Below are positions 1-12,564 of a stretch of 64,000 nt of DNA, one piece after another (position 1 is the stretch's first letter; each line of letters begins with the position of its first letter). This stretch comes from Rotaria socialis. Taxonomy: Eukaryota; Rotifera; Eurotatoria; Philodinida; Philodinidae. Position numbers and translations under genes: made by a program. The stretch covers positions 1 through 64,000 of the forward strand of contig CAJNYU010000400.1 of NCBI GenBank assembly GCA_905331475.1, read 5' to 3'. Below the pieces are notes generated by a model. The model ran no database searches, was not told where the DNA came from, and saw nothing but the letters and a program-made list of their open reading frames with translations.

Positions 1-165
1 CGGTAACTACATGGTGGTTTCGTTAGAGCATATCGCGGTAAACCTATATTGCGGTATGACATACCGCGATAAAATGCGGTTTATTTCGCACACCGCGGTC
101 TCCAAAGATATAACCGCGCTCATTATCAAAAAACCGCGTCTAACAGCGGTATCTACTTAAATATT
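1..165. repeat. CCGCGGT-rich palindromic repeat, truncated by window edge
   Basis: At least eight copies of an ACCGCG/CGCGGT/GCGGT word occur on both strands within 165 bp, including the near-palindrome GCGGTATGACATACCGC around 51-67. GC-rich palindromic words are out of keeping with the AT-rich flanks. The pattern matches the word-filled MITE interiors elsewhere in this window, so this is probably the right end of such an element whose left end lies outside. No terminal repeat or target duplication can be assigned. Confidence 0.5.
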
Positions 166-821
166 TTTCCGTGGGTATTGAAGGTAAAGAGCACTTCGAC
201 ATTATGTTTAGACTGTTGAAGAGAAGGAAATATAAAGAATATCGTTGGAGTTTCTATTCTTTTTACTTGATGAACGGTAGTTAATAACGGCAAGCATGCA
301 TGTTAAAGTTTAGAGAACTTGAATGCTGCACTTGAAAGAATCCATACAACGAAAATAATCTCTCTGATTGATAAATTCTACTAAAAAAAATGACTCCAAC
401 AACTAAAAATTCGGACTCTCTACAGAATACAGATCATAACGATCCATTTTCACATCACTTTAACTGTCACTGCCAATTACTTCACTAATGCCTTTTAAAG
501 TTTCACTAATGAGGAATCTATACTTTATTATGTGATGAAACAAATACTTATTACAAAACATCAACACTACTGACAGAAAAGTTTTACGTTCGACAGCGAA
601 CCATTTTATCGAAAAACATCTTATAATATCTATCAGAGAATCATTACATAGAATATGAAAAGTTTATATCATATATCAAGTATTAAAATTTGTTCCTAAT
701 ATTTAAATATTTTAGTATAACACTAAAGTAAGTCATTCAATATTTGTGAAATGTTATCGATGATCATTGATATATTTGTTTTCATTAGATATTGTTGCGG
801 TTCATTTTCTTTTTAACATAG
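166..821. other. unassigned AT-rich sequence upstream of LRR exons
   Basis: No exon could be supported here. An ATG at 390 opens only a 33-codon frame without a convincing donor, so it is not taken as the start of the LRR gene. The first LRR exon begins at 822 after a good acceptor (tttttaacatag), so the true 5' exon is either in this stretch unrecognised or before the window. Confidence 0.3.
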
Positions 822-3800
822 ACGCTCAAGAATTTGAACTTAGTACGTCAGAACATTAAAAAACAAGGCGCAAAATATCTGTATTATGCACTACGAAACA
901 ACAAAGTGACTATCAGACCTATTCACTACTGGAAGAAATTTTATTCATTGTTACATTATAGACAATTCGGCGTGTTCGACTAGATTGCAATGCCTTAGGT
1001 GAAGAAGGTGCACAGTTCATTGGTGAAGTCTTAAGAAAAAATAAGGTAACATTAATATTTCTGCATTTCATTCTCAATGTATTTTTACAACAAAAAGACA
1101 CTGACTTGCATTAGTCTAAGAGACAATCAAATCGGAGCTAATGGAGCATACTATTTGAGTAATGGATTGAAAGGAAATTCGGTAACTTCCTTTTCCCATA
1201 ACCATATAGTTGTTTATTTATTTTTTGTTATTTATTGCGTAGACGATTCGTAATATTGATCTAGAAAATAATGGAATCGGAGAGGATGGTGCAATTTGTA
1301 TAGCTGAAGTGATCGCATCTATTAAGGTAATTCTTCATTTAATTTCACCTCTAGTTCCGTATTATCTTTCCTTACATGTTTACATCACAAGACACTTACT
1401 GGACTCAATCTTGGGAAAAATCAAATTGGAATCCGTGGAGCAGAATATTTGAGCAATGTATTACAACAAAATATGGTTACTATAAATTATTACTATCCTG
1501 TTCAGAAAAGTCGATTAATCTTTCTTATATAGATAGTCAGCCATATTTGTCTAGAAGACAATCAGATCTGTGACGAAGGTGTACGATTTCTAGCTGAAGC
1601 TTTAAAAAATCATACGGTAATTTTATAATCGAGAATTCTGTGCTTCACTATGTAGTTTTTTTTCTCACACTAAAGACACTTGTATCACTTCACCTTGGAA
1701 GCAATAAAATCGGAATCAACGGAATAGAATATCTAAGCAATGTATTACGAAACAACACGGTAAATTTCACTCATTTATACTATATACAATCAGTTAAAAA
1801 TTGAAGTTTTACATAGAAAATTCGTCATATTTATCTAGAAAATAATGAAATAGCCGATGAAGGTGTACGGTTTCTTGCTGAAGCTTTAGCCAATAATGAA
1901 GTAAATTTGTTTATTCTATATCTTTTGTGGAACTCACGTAACCCAACATAAAAAGCTTTAGAAACCATATGATGTATCAGTGATTTTATAAATGTTCGAA
2001 TAAAGACTATTTTTCAGTATATAAATCTTGTATCAGGGCAACTATTTTAAAGGATATACGTGAGTTCCACATGTCAGCCCTTTTGGCAGTGCGCTAACAA
2101 GCTTTTATGTTCTGTTTTTGTCGTTTGGAAATAGACACTAAATTCACTTTCTCTTGGAAGAAATCAAATCGGAACTAAGGGAGCACAATATCTGGCCGCC
2201 TCACTTCAAAACAAATTGGTAATTATGAATTAACGCTTTTTTCTTAATTCATTTAGTTTTGCTTTTTGTTGAATTGCCTCTCATAAAAGAAAACATCAGT
2301 GTCTATCAAGCCTTTATATTGTTTCACTTCGTACAAACCAAATATTTCTTACAGATACCAGCATAGGGATTTATTGTGTACAAAAAATTACAGAGAAAAA
2401 TCCTAGCTTAATAGAAGTTTTCTTACACTTTTATATTTTTTTGTCCATTATGTCTATCAACAGAAGTTAAATATACTCGATCTCAGATATAATAAGATTG
2501 GAGACCAAGGAGCTCTTTGCGTGGGAGAAGCTTTACGAGAGCACATGGTAAGTATGCATTTTATGTCATTTTTCTCAAAACTTTGATTATTTTGTTTCAC
2601 AGGCATTAAGAGTATTAAATCTTAGTTCCAATGAAATCAGTGCAGCAGCTGCGGATCATTTCTATCAATTTTTTCAAAATAAAAATGTAATATTTCATGT
2701 TTATTCAGTGCAATGCAAGTCTTATATATATATATATAGAAACTTGTGCAATTTGACTTGAAAGGTAATGCAGAATGTGATGCTACTGCTATGGAAGCAT
2801 ATTTTCAAATAAGAAACAACAAGGTCATTTTCATTCTTTCCATACCGTTCCCAAATGTGTAAATAAATTTTTTTATGTAGAAAACCATCGAATTAGATCT
2901 TCGATCTAATCAAATTGGAGATAAAGGAGCCAAATACATTGCTGATGCTTTACAAAATAATACTGTAATTAACAATTGTTATTTGTTTGTATGTGACACT
3001 CATTCTATTTAGACTCTTATGCAACTTGATCTAAGATCAAATAATATTGAAGACAAGGGAGTAGAAGATCTCTTCGATGCTTTGAAAAATAATAAAGTCA
3101 TTTTTGCAAAGCCTCGTTTTTTTTGTTATGACGAATTTTTTTTCTTCAAATAGACTTTGAAGAAGCTTCGTCTTACTGGCAATCGAGATGGTCGTTTTAT
3201 TGCCCTTGAAACAGCTGTTTGCATTAGAAGTCAGAAGGTCATTCAGAATACTTTTTCTTGTTCGATATATTCTTATTGATACTCTATCAAATAGAATTTC
3301 AAGCAACTGCTATTGTCATCAAATCGAATTGGGAACAATGGAGTTCGATATCTGACCGAAGCATTACGACATAACTCGGTGAGTCTCATCTATTTCTACT
3401 TGAACAAGATTTTCTGGATGATTTTCACATAATAATCAATCTCAAGTTTCTTTTTGTTTTCATTTAAAAAAAAAACTTACGAAAAACTATAGCATTTTCT
3501 GTCGCTCAAAAATCAAAATATAATTTTTTAATTATCAATGCAATTGTCTTTTATCTTTTGGTATCAGATTATTTCGACAATTGATCTGTCAGGCAATCAA
3601 ATCGATGATAAAGGATTACACTATTTGACTGATTTCTTAAAAAACAATACGGTCAGTTTCAGTCGATATTTCTTCACTAATTTCTTCTTGCTCTTAATAG
3701 TCTGTTCATATATTAAAATTAAATATAAATTCTATTACCAATATGGGAGCAACATATATAGCAGAAATGTTGAATGGCAACAAGGTAAAAATCATTGATG

Positions 3801-5982
3801 ATTGATGTCGGTGTACGTCTTTACATTTTTCAGACAATTACTGTACTCGAACTCAATTCAAATAAAATTCAGGATAAGGGAATAGAAAATCTTGCTGATG
3901 TTATTATAAAAAATAAAGTGAGTTCTTTTGTTATCTTCTATGCGCTCTTCAAATATAATTCTTTTCTCTAGACACTTAAAACACTAAGTTTAACGAAAAA
4001 TCCAAGTGTTTTAGCTGTAGCATTAGAGAAATTTGTAGACCTACAACAAAATAAGGTATTCTCATTTTTCAAATTATTTTTTCAACTCTTCAATATTTAT
4101 TTGTTACTACAGGAGTTCAAAAAGTTACAGCTATCGAGAGAACATATAGGGCTCATTGGTGCAAAATATATTAGTCTCGGCTTACAAGAAAATACGGTTG
4201 ATATTATTGATAATTGGTTTCTAAAATATTTTTCAGTAATCTAGACTATTACTGGATTAGAACTCTGTAACTGCAATATTGGAGAGGAAGGGATGAAATA
4301 TATTGCTGATGCATTGAATTATAATAAGGTAAACATTGATTAATTAATTGAATCAGTTTCATTTTTCATATTATTCAAAATTAGGCATTAATTGAAATCA
4401 ATCTTGAGGGCAATCAGATTGGAAATACAGGAGCTCAATATCTAGCTGATGTCTTAGAACACTATCCAGTATTGATCGTACATTCACTTTATATTTGTTT
4501 TGTTCCTTTTGTTGTACTTATAGACTCTCGTTCGACTGAACCTTGAAGACAATGGAATCGATGGTCAAGGAGCTCAATATTTAGCGAATGTTTTAGAAAC
4601 TATTTTAGTTAATATCAAGGATTATTATGCCTTAATATCATACTTACTTGTTCATTATAGGTACTTAAAGAATTAAATCTTACTAAGAATATAATTGGAG
4701 AACAAGGAGCGAAATATCTTGCCGATGCACTGACTACGTCAAAGGTAATCACTAGTAACATGTTTCAATTATTTTTAACTTTCACCTTATTGAAAACTAG
4801 ACATTAATCAGATTGGATCTTGCCGATAATCGAATTGGAAAGGAAGGAGCACTGTATTTGACTAAAGCAATAGAACATAATCAAGTACCTATCAATTTTG
4901 AACCGTATCACTGATGTCTATCGTTTTTGTTTATCATACTAATAGACTCTCACTTCACTTTCACTTGAAAATAACTGTATTGGAAACCAAGGAGCCCAAT
5001 ATTTAGCTCATGCTTTAGAAACCAATATAGTAACTATTAATCGCTAGTTGTTTCTCGTTTTCTTTTTGTGTTTGTTATAGGTACTTACCAGTTTCGATCT
5101 CGGAAAAAATCAGATTGGAAATGAAGGAGCAAATTGTTTCTTCAATGCACTCAAAAAGAACACGGTCAGATCTTAAATTATTTTAGTATTCGTCACTTCA
5201 TTCTTAATTTAGAATCTGAAAAATCTACATCTGAATGATGATAAAATTACTGATGGTAAAACTGTTTCAGCTATACTGAGATTGTTGGATTGTGTAGGAG
5301 CTTATGTCTCTTGAATATTATTATTGTTAATTCATCATCTGTTTTCTAGACCAACGACTGTCTTTGGCTCGACTTTTATAGAATGGAAGACAATTTAATC
5401 GAATTGTTGTCATCTGTTTTACAAAGAAATAAAGTAAGCAGCCATTTATCTCTTGTTTAATATGTACTTTAACAGATTTTCTTTAGACCATTAAACATAT
5501 CTCTCTTATCACAAATAAAATAGGTGATAGAGGTGCACAAGTTTTAGCTTCATTAATAAAAGATTCTAAGGTAATCATGTTACTTGCTTGATATATTCCA
5601 TGATTATATAATGAATATCGGTAATAGATGCTCATCAGCTTAGATCTTAGATCAAATCTTATTGGAGATCAAGGAGCTGGTTATCTAGCCGATGCTTTGA
5701 TGAATAATACAGTAATATAGACTATTTTAAAATCTTGATCTATTTTGTTTGACAATTTGTTTATAAGACACTGACTAAACTTAAACTTCGTGGAAATGAA
5801 ATCGGACCGTCGGGCACAAAATATTTGATAGATGCTCAACAAAATCGAACAGTTAGTCATTTGGTAATCCTTTCAGCTTTAATGGTAAATTTTTAAATTT
5901 AATTTAGACACCTATTCAACTAGAACTTAACGGTAAGCACATTGAAGAAATTTTATTTAGATTTTTAAACACTTTTCAATGA
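822..5982 (+). CDS. ribonuclease-inhibitor/NLRC3-like leucine-rich-repeat protein, 3' part (one repeat per exon)
   Basis: 34 exons are visible; 32 are exactly 84 bp (28 codons), bounded by ag and gt, and all introns are phase 0. Exon spans include 822-905, 962-1045, 1098-1181, 1243-1326, 1392-1475, 1533-1616, 1676-1759, 1817-1900, 2135-2218, 2464-2547, 2603-2686, 2740-2823, 2881-2964, 3013-3096, 3154-3237, 3295-3378, 3568-3651, 3701-3784, 3834-3917, 3972-4055, 4113-4196, 4245-4328, 4385-4468, 4524-4607, 4661-4744, 4801-4884, 4946-5029, 5081-5164, 5213-5293 (27 codons), 5350-5433, 5487-5570, 5628-5711, 5768-5851 and the terminal 5908-5982 ending in TGA. Each encodes an RI-type repeat such as LDLRSNQIGDKGAKYIADAL. 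At the start two exon flavours alternate (GAxYLSNxL and EGVRFLAEAL), like the A/B repeats of ribonuclease inhibitor. About 947 residues are encoded here; the N-terminus is not identified. The likely role is protein binding; whether a NACHT or other domain precedes the repeats is unknown. Confidence 0.8.
1925..2075. repeat. small inverted-repeat insertion inside an LRR intron
   Basis: GTGGAACTCACGT (from 1929) and its complement ACGTGAGTTCCAC (from 2058) bracket about 130 bp. This makes the intron between LRR exons 1817-1900 and 2135-2218 about 234 nt, against roughly 50-80 nt for most others in the gene. A similar start (GTGGAATTCAC) occurs at about 30134. No target duplication was recognised. 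Confidence 0.5.
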
Positions 5983-8103
5983 CAATATTATAAAGCTATC
6001 AGCTCTTTACTATCATTAGTGTTCCACTTTCACTCAATGTCATCATCGATGATGTCAACACAAATATTGCCAATCGAATGTTCTCTATTATCCAACGGGG
6101 CAAAAAAACCTCCTTTCAGATCTTTATAATCACTAAAATCACTTGGAATCACATGAAATCTGTGCATATCGAATTTCATGTAATTCTATGATTCTAAGAA
6201 TGCATCAGTCTCAACTAAGGCAAGTCTGCCCAGGGATCTAGTCTAACTGGGTGCTTATCAGCCCTATTGAGTATTCGGTACAGTAGCCTAAAATTAATTC
6301 GATAATTAGAAAGAACTTTTCGGAATCGAACTCTTTTATCAAAGAAGTATTAACTGTAACAAAAATAAATTGTCCTTTTCGGAACAAAGATCTTCTTCAG
6401 GAAGAAAGTAACATCTTTTCTCACGAAAACAGTATATTTGAGAAAAAATGATTATTCTTTGCTAAATACGTTAAACCGGAAATTTCAAGAAAATGATGTT
6501 AGATTAGATTCTTTGAGGCTGGAAATCTTTACACTTAAAATGAATTCTGTTTGTCAGAGCAACTTTAGATCAAGCTCTAGGTTATCCATTCCGATTAACT
6601 GATGTCTCCATCAGTTAGCCCAATGACTCTGAGCGATTCCAGTAATTTTGAAGATCTGCAAGCAGTTTTTTATCTAGTTTCAGAGTCAATGAAATGATGC
6701 AGAATCAATAGAATCAGCTTTTCCTCCCTTGCTTTTATCTAATAACGTTTAGAATAGAATCTTATTCGCAAATTGAATAAATTGAATTGTTTTCAGTGAT
6801 TTTGTTTTGGATCACAGTCTCAAGACAATTCGTAGTAGCATAGTTTCAATATCTAAAAACGTTGTTAATCTAGAAACTTCTATACATAGCACTTGTGAAC
6901 AACTTACAAAATTCTTCCTTTATGGGCAGCATTCACACGTCATTTTAAGAATATATGCATAGTATTAATTATAAAAAATAGTAAAAGAGGACAATGGATT
7001 ATGCATGATATTGTATTCACAATTCAAAGTATGTCCAACTCTCTATTATTATTATATCTTCTGGTATGAAACAGCGTTTTTGATAAAAGCTATTTAAAAT
7101 AATGAACAGTTTTAGTTGTCAATTAGCAACGTTTTTATCTAACGGTACCATACGTTTTTATCAAAAATCAAACCAATTATAAAATTATCTGTTTGAATTC
7201 GATTCAGTTCAGGTTAATGTCACAAGATATATTATTGAATTTGATCTACTAGAGATCCTTTCAATAAATTTTCTTCCTGAACATTATGATTTTCTACCAG
7301 CTTTATTAAAATATGTGCATTAAGGCAAATAAATATTACAAAACAAAATTGTTGACTGTCTATTACAAATTAATAGGTTTTGAGTATTCATATCATTGCT
7401 CACTTGTGAATATTCTATAAATTCCATTGAAAATAAGTTTCGTCGTATTCAACTAAGCGTATAATAATGACAATAGTAATTCTCCGAAATTAAATCATTG
7501 ATAAACTGTTCTGGTAATAGCCTTCACAGATATTCGATTGTAGGAGGCGTAAAGAATCTATAAAATCTGTGATAGAATAGTTTCCAACTGTTTATCAAAA
7601 ATCATTCTAGTTGACCTTGATCTTTGAATAAAACTTGCTAAATTCGTATTAAGCAATTGCTTGTAATCAGGATTGCTTGTATTCAGCAGTAACAACCAGC
7701 TTTCTGAACTGAAATTGACCGACTGTGTATAATCTAGATGAAGATTTCTAATTGAGGATACGTTGTTAGGAAGCTAAAATTAGACGAATACTCTCATGAC
7801 AATCGAACTATTAGAATTTCTAGTTGAAAATAATCAATGCGAGTAGATCTGTTATTGAATTCATCACGATAAACATCATCAAATGATTTTGCGTGCTTCA
7901 TAGATAAATCTCTAATCCTAAAAGATAAAGCATCAAATTCAAACAACTGGCACGTGTTGGTTTTCAACGCGAAAAGAGTGCAAACTTTTGTAATGCGAAA
8001 AATCATTAGTTTGACTCTACTTTCTTTCCCAACATACAGCATTTTCCGCGTATTATATAAGTATACATATACACTCTGTTTTGTGCTATTTTGATTTTTT
8101 CAG
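5983..8103. other. long non-coding AT-rich interval
   Basis: No protein family, exon series or mobile-element end could be supported in these 2.1 kb. The 6600-6617 stretch (CTGATGTCTCCATCAG) is a short palindrome only. Minus-strand open frames around 7.8-8.2 kb have no recognisable domain and partly shadow the exon at 8104. Confidence 0.4.
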
Positions 8104-8318
8104 GTACGCTGAAATTGCAATGTCCATGGGGGCATCGTCTTGAACTATGGAATTCGAGTATGCGTAAGGAAATGTCTGAGAAAAAGTTTAAACGTCGACG
8201 TGCATCAGTGAAAATTGAATGTGACATATGTTCGAAAAATTCTCATCTTTCATGGTATTGCCCTTGTTCAATGAAAGGATTCGACATTTGTGAAGAATGT
8301 GCAAAGAGAAACGATTAA
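8104..8318 (+). CDS. terminal exon of a zinc-finger (DC1/ZZ-like) protein, 5' exons not found
   Basis: The exon follows a strong polypyrimidine-cag acceptor ending at 8103 and reads for 71 residues to TAA. It has regularly spaced Cys/His: CPWGHRLELW, a basic linker (KKFKRRRA), CDICSKNSHLSWYCPC, then DICEEC. Paired CxxC motifs with an aromatic-Cys core resemble DC1/ZZ-type zinc-binding modules that mediate protein or peptide binding. No upstream exon was recognised, so it is either the last exon of a gene with a distant 5' part or a solitary fragment. Confidence 0.5.
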
Positions 8319-8827
8319 AATTTATCGTCAACAGGACTAGACCTCATAAAAATTATACGACTGTTCAATTTTTATTAAAGTATTTCCTATTGATATGTAT
8401 TTATTTATCATCTAACAAATATTAAATGAAATAATATAATCACTAATATAAAGATGGAAGTTTTTTTCTAGAAGCATTCTTGGATGTGAGCATCAGTATT
8501 CAATTCATCCACACACATAAACATTTTGCTTTCTTTCAATCAGGCTTAATCGAAGCAATAATACGAAAAAATTCGAAGAGATGCCCAAGAACTTTTCCTC
8601 TGCCTATCTAGACATATTTTTATTCTTTGTTTCATTTCTTTCAGTTCTGTATTTTCGTAAATCAATTCAAAAATAGATCAATCGATCCTTTAACGAAAAG
8701 ACAAATCAACATGTTAGTCTCAACTCTTGCTTTTCAGCAATCGATCGAAGTCGCAAATACAAATATAACTTAAATTTAAATTTAAATATGCATCAACTTC
8801 AAATATTTTTTTAAAGATTAATGCAGA

Positions 8828-8909
8828 GGGTGTGGGTGTGGGTATCGGCGAAGACGAGCTCAACATCGACATTCACACACGAAACCTACCCACACTCACA
8901 CCCTTTTAA
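8828..8909. repeat. telomere-like TGTGGG inverted mini-element (copy 1)
   Basis: GGGTGTGGGTGTGGG begins the unit and CCTACCCACACTCACACCC ends it, with about 45 bp between. The arms are inverted copies of the bdelloid-type telomeric word TGTGGG/CCCACA. No target duplication is evident; flanks are AT-rich. Confidence 0.65.
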
Positions 8910-9494
8910 GCATAATATACGCCCAACCTTTTCATGCAGAAAATTTGCTGTTGATTTTCACTTTGATCAATTGTTGAAATTGAATAGTTATCAATATTTA
9001 ATTATAATTATTTTTTCGTTTAAGAGATAGGTCTATCTATTTTACGGTTGAAGTCAATCAAAAGAATGAGATAATGCAAAAACTATGGTATTAACTGTCT
9101 GTGTCTTCGTCTAGAAAAGAGAAATCCAACTTTCCGTCATTGTTGAAGTCACGAATGAATACAGCAAAAACAACTGAATAATAGTCCGTCGGCATCGACA
9201 GCACACTTTAAAAGTTACGATTACCGTATTTACAACTGTTTTATTTCAGTTGTGCGATGTTAACTTTGAGATAGACTAAATTTTTATAATGTGGATTTGT
9301 TCCAAATTCAGGTAAAATGTTATTTTCGCGATTTGAGTTGATCTGCAGTGATGAGATAGAATGTTTTGTTGTTTCTTTTCGTTTCTGTATGTCAATAAGA
9401 TGCGATTTTCATGTTATTATCAAACAAATAATCGATTCGTTATGTATCATTGTCCTAGTTAAACAAAGAAAAGTCAATTAAAAAGAGATAGGAT
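8910..9494. other. non-coding interval
   Basis: Nothing beyond AT-rich unique-looking sequence was recognised between the telomere-like hairpin and the MITE at 9503. Confidence 0.3.
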
Positions 9495-9502
9495 ACTACG
9501 GA

Positions 9503-9847
9503 CAGAGTTGGACTCGGTCCGGTCCGGCCGGTCATCACCGGTTTTTTGCCGGTTGAAATTTTTTTTTATAGATCTGCTATTTTTTCCTTGCAAAAACTAT
9601 TGATAACAATTTTTCATGGTTTTATCAAAGTAACCGTTGAATTTCATGAAAACAAAAATGTGTTTCATTGTTGTAAAATAAAGTCAAAGCTTTATTTCCT
9701 GGGTCTAATTTATTTCATAACATTATTTTTAAAGATTGAATTTAATTTGAAATATTATTTGGCGAGAAATGCAAGGCCTTTTCCGATTTGGAAAATGTTT
9801 TGGACTGACCGGACCGGTCTTAAAATTCTAGATTGGTTCCAACTCTG
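9503..9847. mobile_element. non-autonomous hAT-like MITE with CCGGACCGG subterminal words
   Basis: The ends are CAGAGTTGGA and TCCAACTCTG (terminal inverted repeats in hAT style). Flanking 8-mers ACTACGGA (9495-9502) and ACTGCGGA (9848-9855) match at 7 of 8 positions, as expected for a hAT target duplication. Subterminal CGGTCCGGTCCGGCCGGT and GACCGGACCGGTC form inverted GC-rich arms in an otherwise AT-rich 345-bp element. No transposase is encoded; a 100-codon plus-strand frame inside (9546-9848) is considered spurious. Confidence 0.85.
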
Positions 9848-9855
9848 ACTGCGGA

Positions 9856-11549
9856 TACGTTATGTTTTAATTTTGCTAATGTTCAAGCTTTTTTCGAGAA
9901 TATTGAAATGAAACAGAGATGGCAAGTACTTCCTAAATATTCATACTTCAAATCAATTACAAATCTCAATTTCCTTTTGTAATTCCTACGTGTGCAAGTG
10001 TGAATGAATCTTGTGGACGGATTATTCGTTAGTGAATTGATCATAATAGCGCAGATAAATAATCTAATAAATGAGTTTTTCTTATGTACATGAAGTTCTG
10101 AAATTCTCCAATGCACATATCCAAACAGTTATCTATTTTACCGATTACGTCGCTTGAGAAGCTGATATGTTGTTGTTGATGTGTCTTCTTATTTGAGAAA
10201 ACATAACGCCGAAATTAAAAAGTTGCTGAAGTTAATTTCAATGATTCTTTTAAATTTAAAAAAAATCACTCAATACTTATCTTCAAAATACTTTTACGGT
10301 CAGTTTTACTTTTAAATAGCTGTAATTTATAGAGTTCACTAAACAGCATTGCGGTTATTTATGGAATAAAGCTGTTTTTCTTGATTTTTAACACGATTAA
10401 TTGCCATACACGAAATGAAACATCGCATGGTTACGAATTAATCGAAGTTAACAAACATTTGTAAGCAAAAATGAAGAGTATTAAAAAAAAGATGCCTTTG
10501 AAATTATTGTTTGCCTTCGATTAAAATTTTATCAGCTAAGTATCATTTTTTGTCGACCCTAGCTCGTGTATTTTGTCTATTAGTTTATCAATAACAAAGA
10601 AAATAAACTTTTATTACGGGGGGTACACCCCACATAGGTATGTATCTATTCGCACGAAATTGTAGAGAAAATGAAACTGCACATACCCTGAATTTTTTTC
10701 GGCAAACGAACGTGCTGCAACAGAGTTATGATCTTGACAAGTTACATGCCTCTTGAGGTCACCTACCTGGTCTACTATTTGAAAAAACGTTTTTAAGCAA
10801 AGCTTTCTACTTGATGTCTTGGCAGTTCGATAGAGTAAACCGAGTTGTATATGCCCTGAAATTTTTTTGCGATACTTGCAGGAATAAACTCAGGGAAAAT
10901 ACGATTTTTCCACTATAGTGCGTTTTTGCTACTAAAAAGTATTTTTTAAAAACCTTGTCTGTGATTTCAGGAATATAATGCATTATAATTAAAAAACTGC
11001 CTTGTCAGAAAGATGTGCCATGAAATTCTGAGTAATGTGAGCGCATCAGAATTTTCATTTTGAAAAAAAAATTCGAACAAAAAAATAGAATTGTTCGTGC
11101 CTCTTCCAAGAGAAAAAACGGCGAAGAAAAATGTCTTACTAGCTTGGGTCTTATGTGCCGCATTTTTCTACTTCAGGATAAGTATATCATTTAGTGTTGT
11201 ATACCAATCGATAGAGAATTAAATACGCTACAAAACTATATATTTCCCAAACCCAAAAGACATTGGCCACTTGGTAAATACCAATACAAACTATCCGTGA
11301 AATATCAGTTTTTTCGATTTTTCGACTTTTTTCATCTTTCGAGATATTTTTGTATTTAAAATTGAAATGAACATTTGTTTTGACCTTACTCATTCGATAG
11401 ATCTTTTCAAAAGCTACAAAACTAGATACTTTTGGCTATGGTTTAGTGTAATGGAGTGTGACAATCTCAAGTTTTTGTGGAACTTCAGAATGATTCGAAA
11501 AATATAAACTTTTTAGTGTTTGTTCAAAGACTAAATGTTTGAAACGGTG
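9856..11549. other. non-coding interval
   Basis: No gene recognised. GGGGGGTACACCCC at about 10618 is a short GC-rich palindrome that could be the edge of a mobile element, but no partner end was found. Confidence 0.3.
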
Positions 11550-11665
11550 ATTGAACAAGTACAAGTACAGCAAGTATAAGTACAAATACTTGGTACTTTT
11601 ACTTGAGTACGATTTACTCAAGTAGATGTGTACTGAATACCGACACTAAGTACATTGTACTTACA
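11550..11665. repeat. AAGTAC/GTACTT-rich repeat fragment
   Basis: Dense AAGTACAAGTACAGCAAGTA-type words that are nearly self-complementary. The opening closely matches the interior start of the complete element at 24713 (GTACAAGTACAGCAAGTA), so this is a truncated relative. No ends or target duplication. Confidence 0.6.
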
Positions 11666-11984
11666 TGTAATAAATATCAATTTACTGAAGATTTATTCTA
11701 ACAGTAATATATCTACTGTATTGCGTAATATTTAGATTGATAATACCCATCTTATTTGGCAGTTTACTGCCATCTACATAAAAAATATGGTTATCAATTA
11801 GAATAATTGAACTACGAAATATATATTATATGAGACTGTTAGTTTTCTTGCATGATTATTACGACCAAAAATTAATATGTTAACGCGCTCAAAAACCTAA
11901 GATCCTCTATGCACACACTAATGCATGGCGAATAGAAATTAGCTATGTTCGTATCATTATTATACTACCAAGCTAGTTACTTCT

Positions 11985-12080
11985 TTTATCGAACTCACCA
12001 ATATTTTCGAAGAAAATAGTGAGTTTAAGTTGTATAACGAGGTTTTGTGGCTTCCCATCCTCTAGGCCCAGCAACCAAGT
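11985..12080. repeat. dispersed repeat (copy 1 of 3 in window)
   Basis: GAACTCACCAATATTTTCGAA followed by GTGAGTTTAAGTTGTATAACG resembles 30134-30240 (GGAATTCACATATATTTTCG, then GTGTAAGTTTAAAAGCGA) and, more weakly, 39130-39228 (GTGTAAGTTTAAAGGCGA). The family is unidentified. Confidence 0.4.
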
Positions 12081-12564
12081 GGAGGGACATCAATATTTTG
12101 GCATAAATTTTGTTAGTAACCAAAGGGGGGCGAAATCAAACATTACTTCATGAGCTTCCCTAGCAGCGAGAGAATATAAATAATAATAGTGTTTAGATCA
12201 TTCTGGAAGTCTGTAGATTCTAACTGTTGTAAATATGAGAGGGGAGAGCAGGGGGGCAGAGATGAGTATTAATGTAGGAAAAGCCTTTCATTTTGGCGTC
12301 ACTCAGTAAAATGATAAAATGATTAGTTTAGCTAAGGCAGAATAGGGAGACATGGAAAGCTATAGACTTACTCATTGAAATGTAGGCAAAACTCAATAGC
12401 ATACGCCAAAAATCATGAAGAGAAAGGAATGTAGACTAAGAGATTTCATGAACGATTAAATGGATGTACATAACAGGTTAATATGCAACAAAACGAAGAA
12501 TAATTTGATATTTATCCTTTATTATGCCACCCGTCGTATATAGTATGATAAGGAGAAAAGAATA

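Noticed and set aside
390-488. Possible first exon of the LRR gene (ATG at 390)
   Set aside because: No donor with the required phase 0; composition not convincing.
6596-6620. CTGATG...CATCAG palindrome
   Set aside because: Short isolated palindrome without a ribozyme core or element ends.
9546-9848. 100-codon plus-strand frame
   Set aside because: Lies wholly inside a non-coding hAT-like MITE and has no domain.
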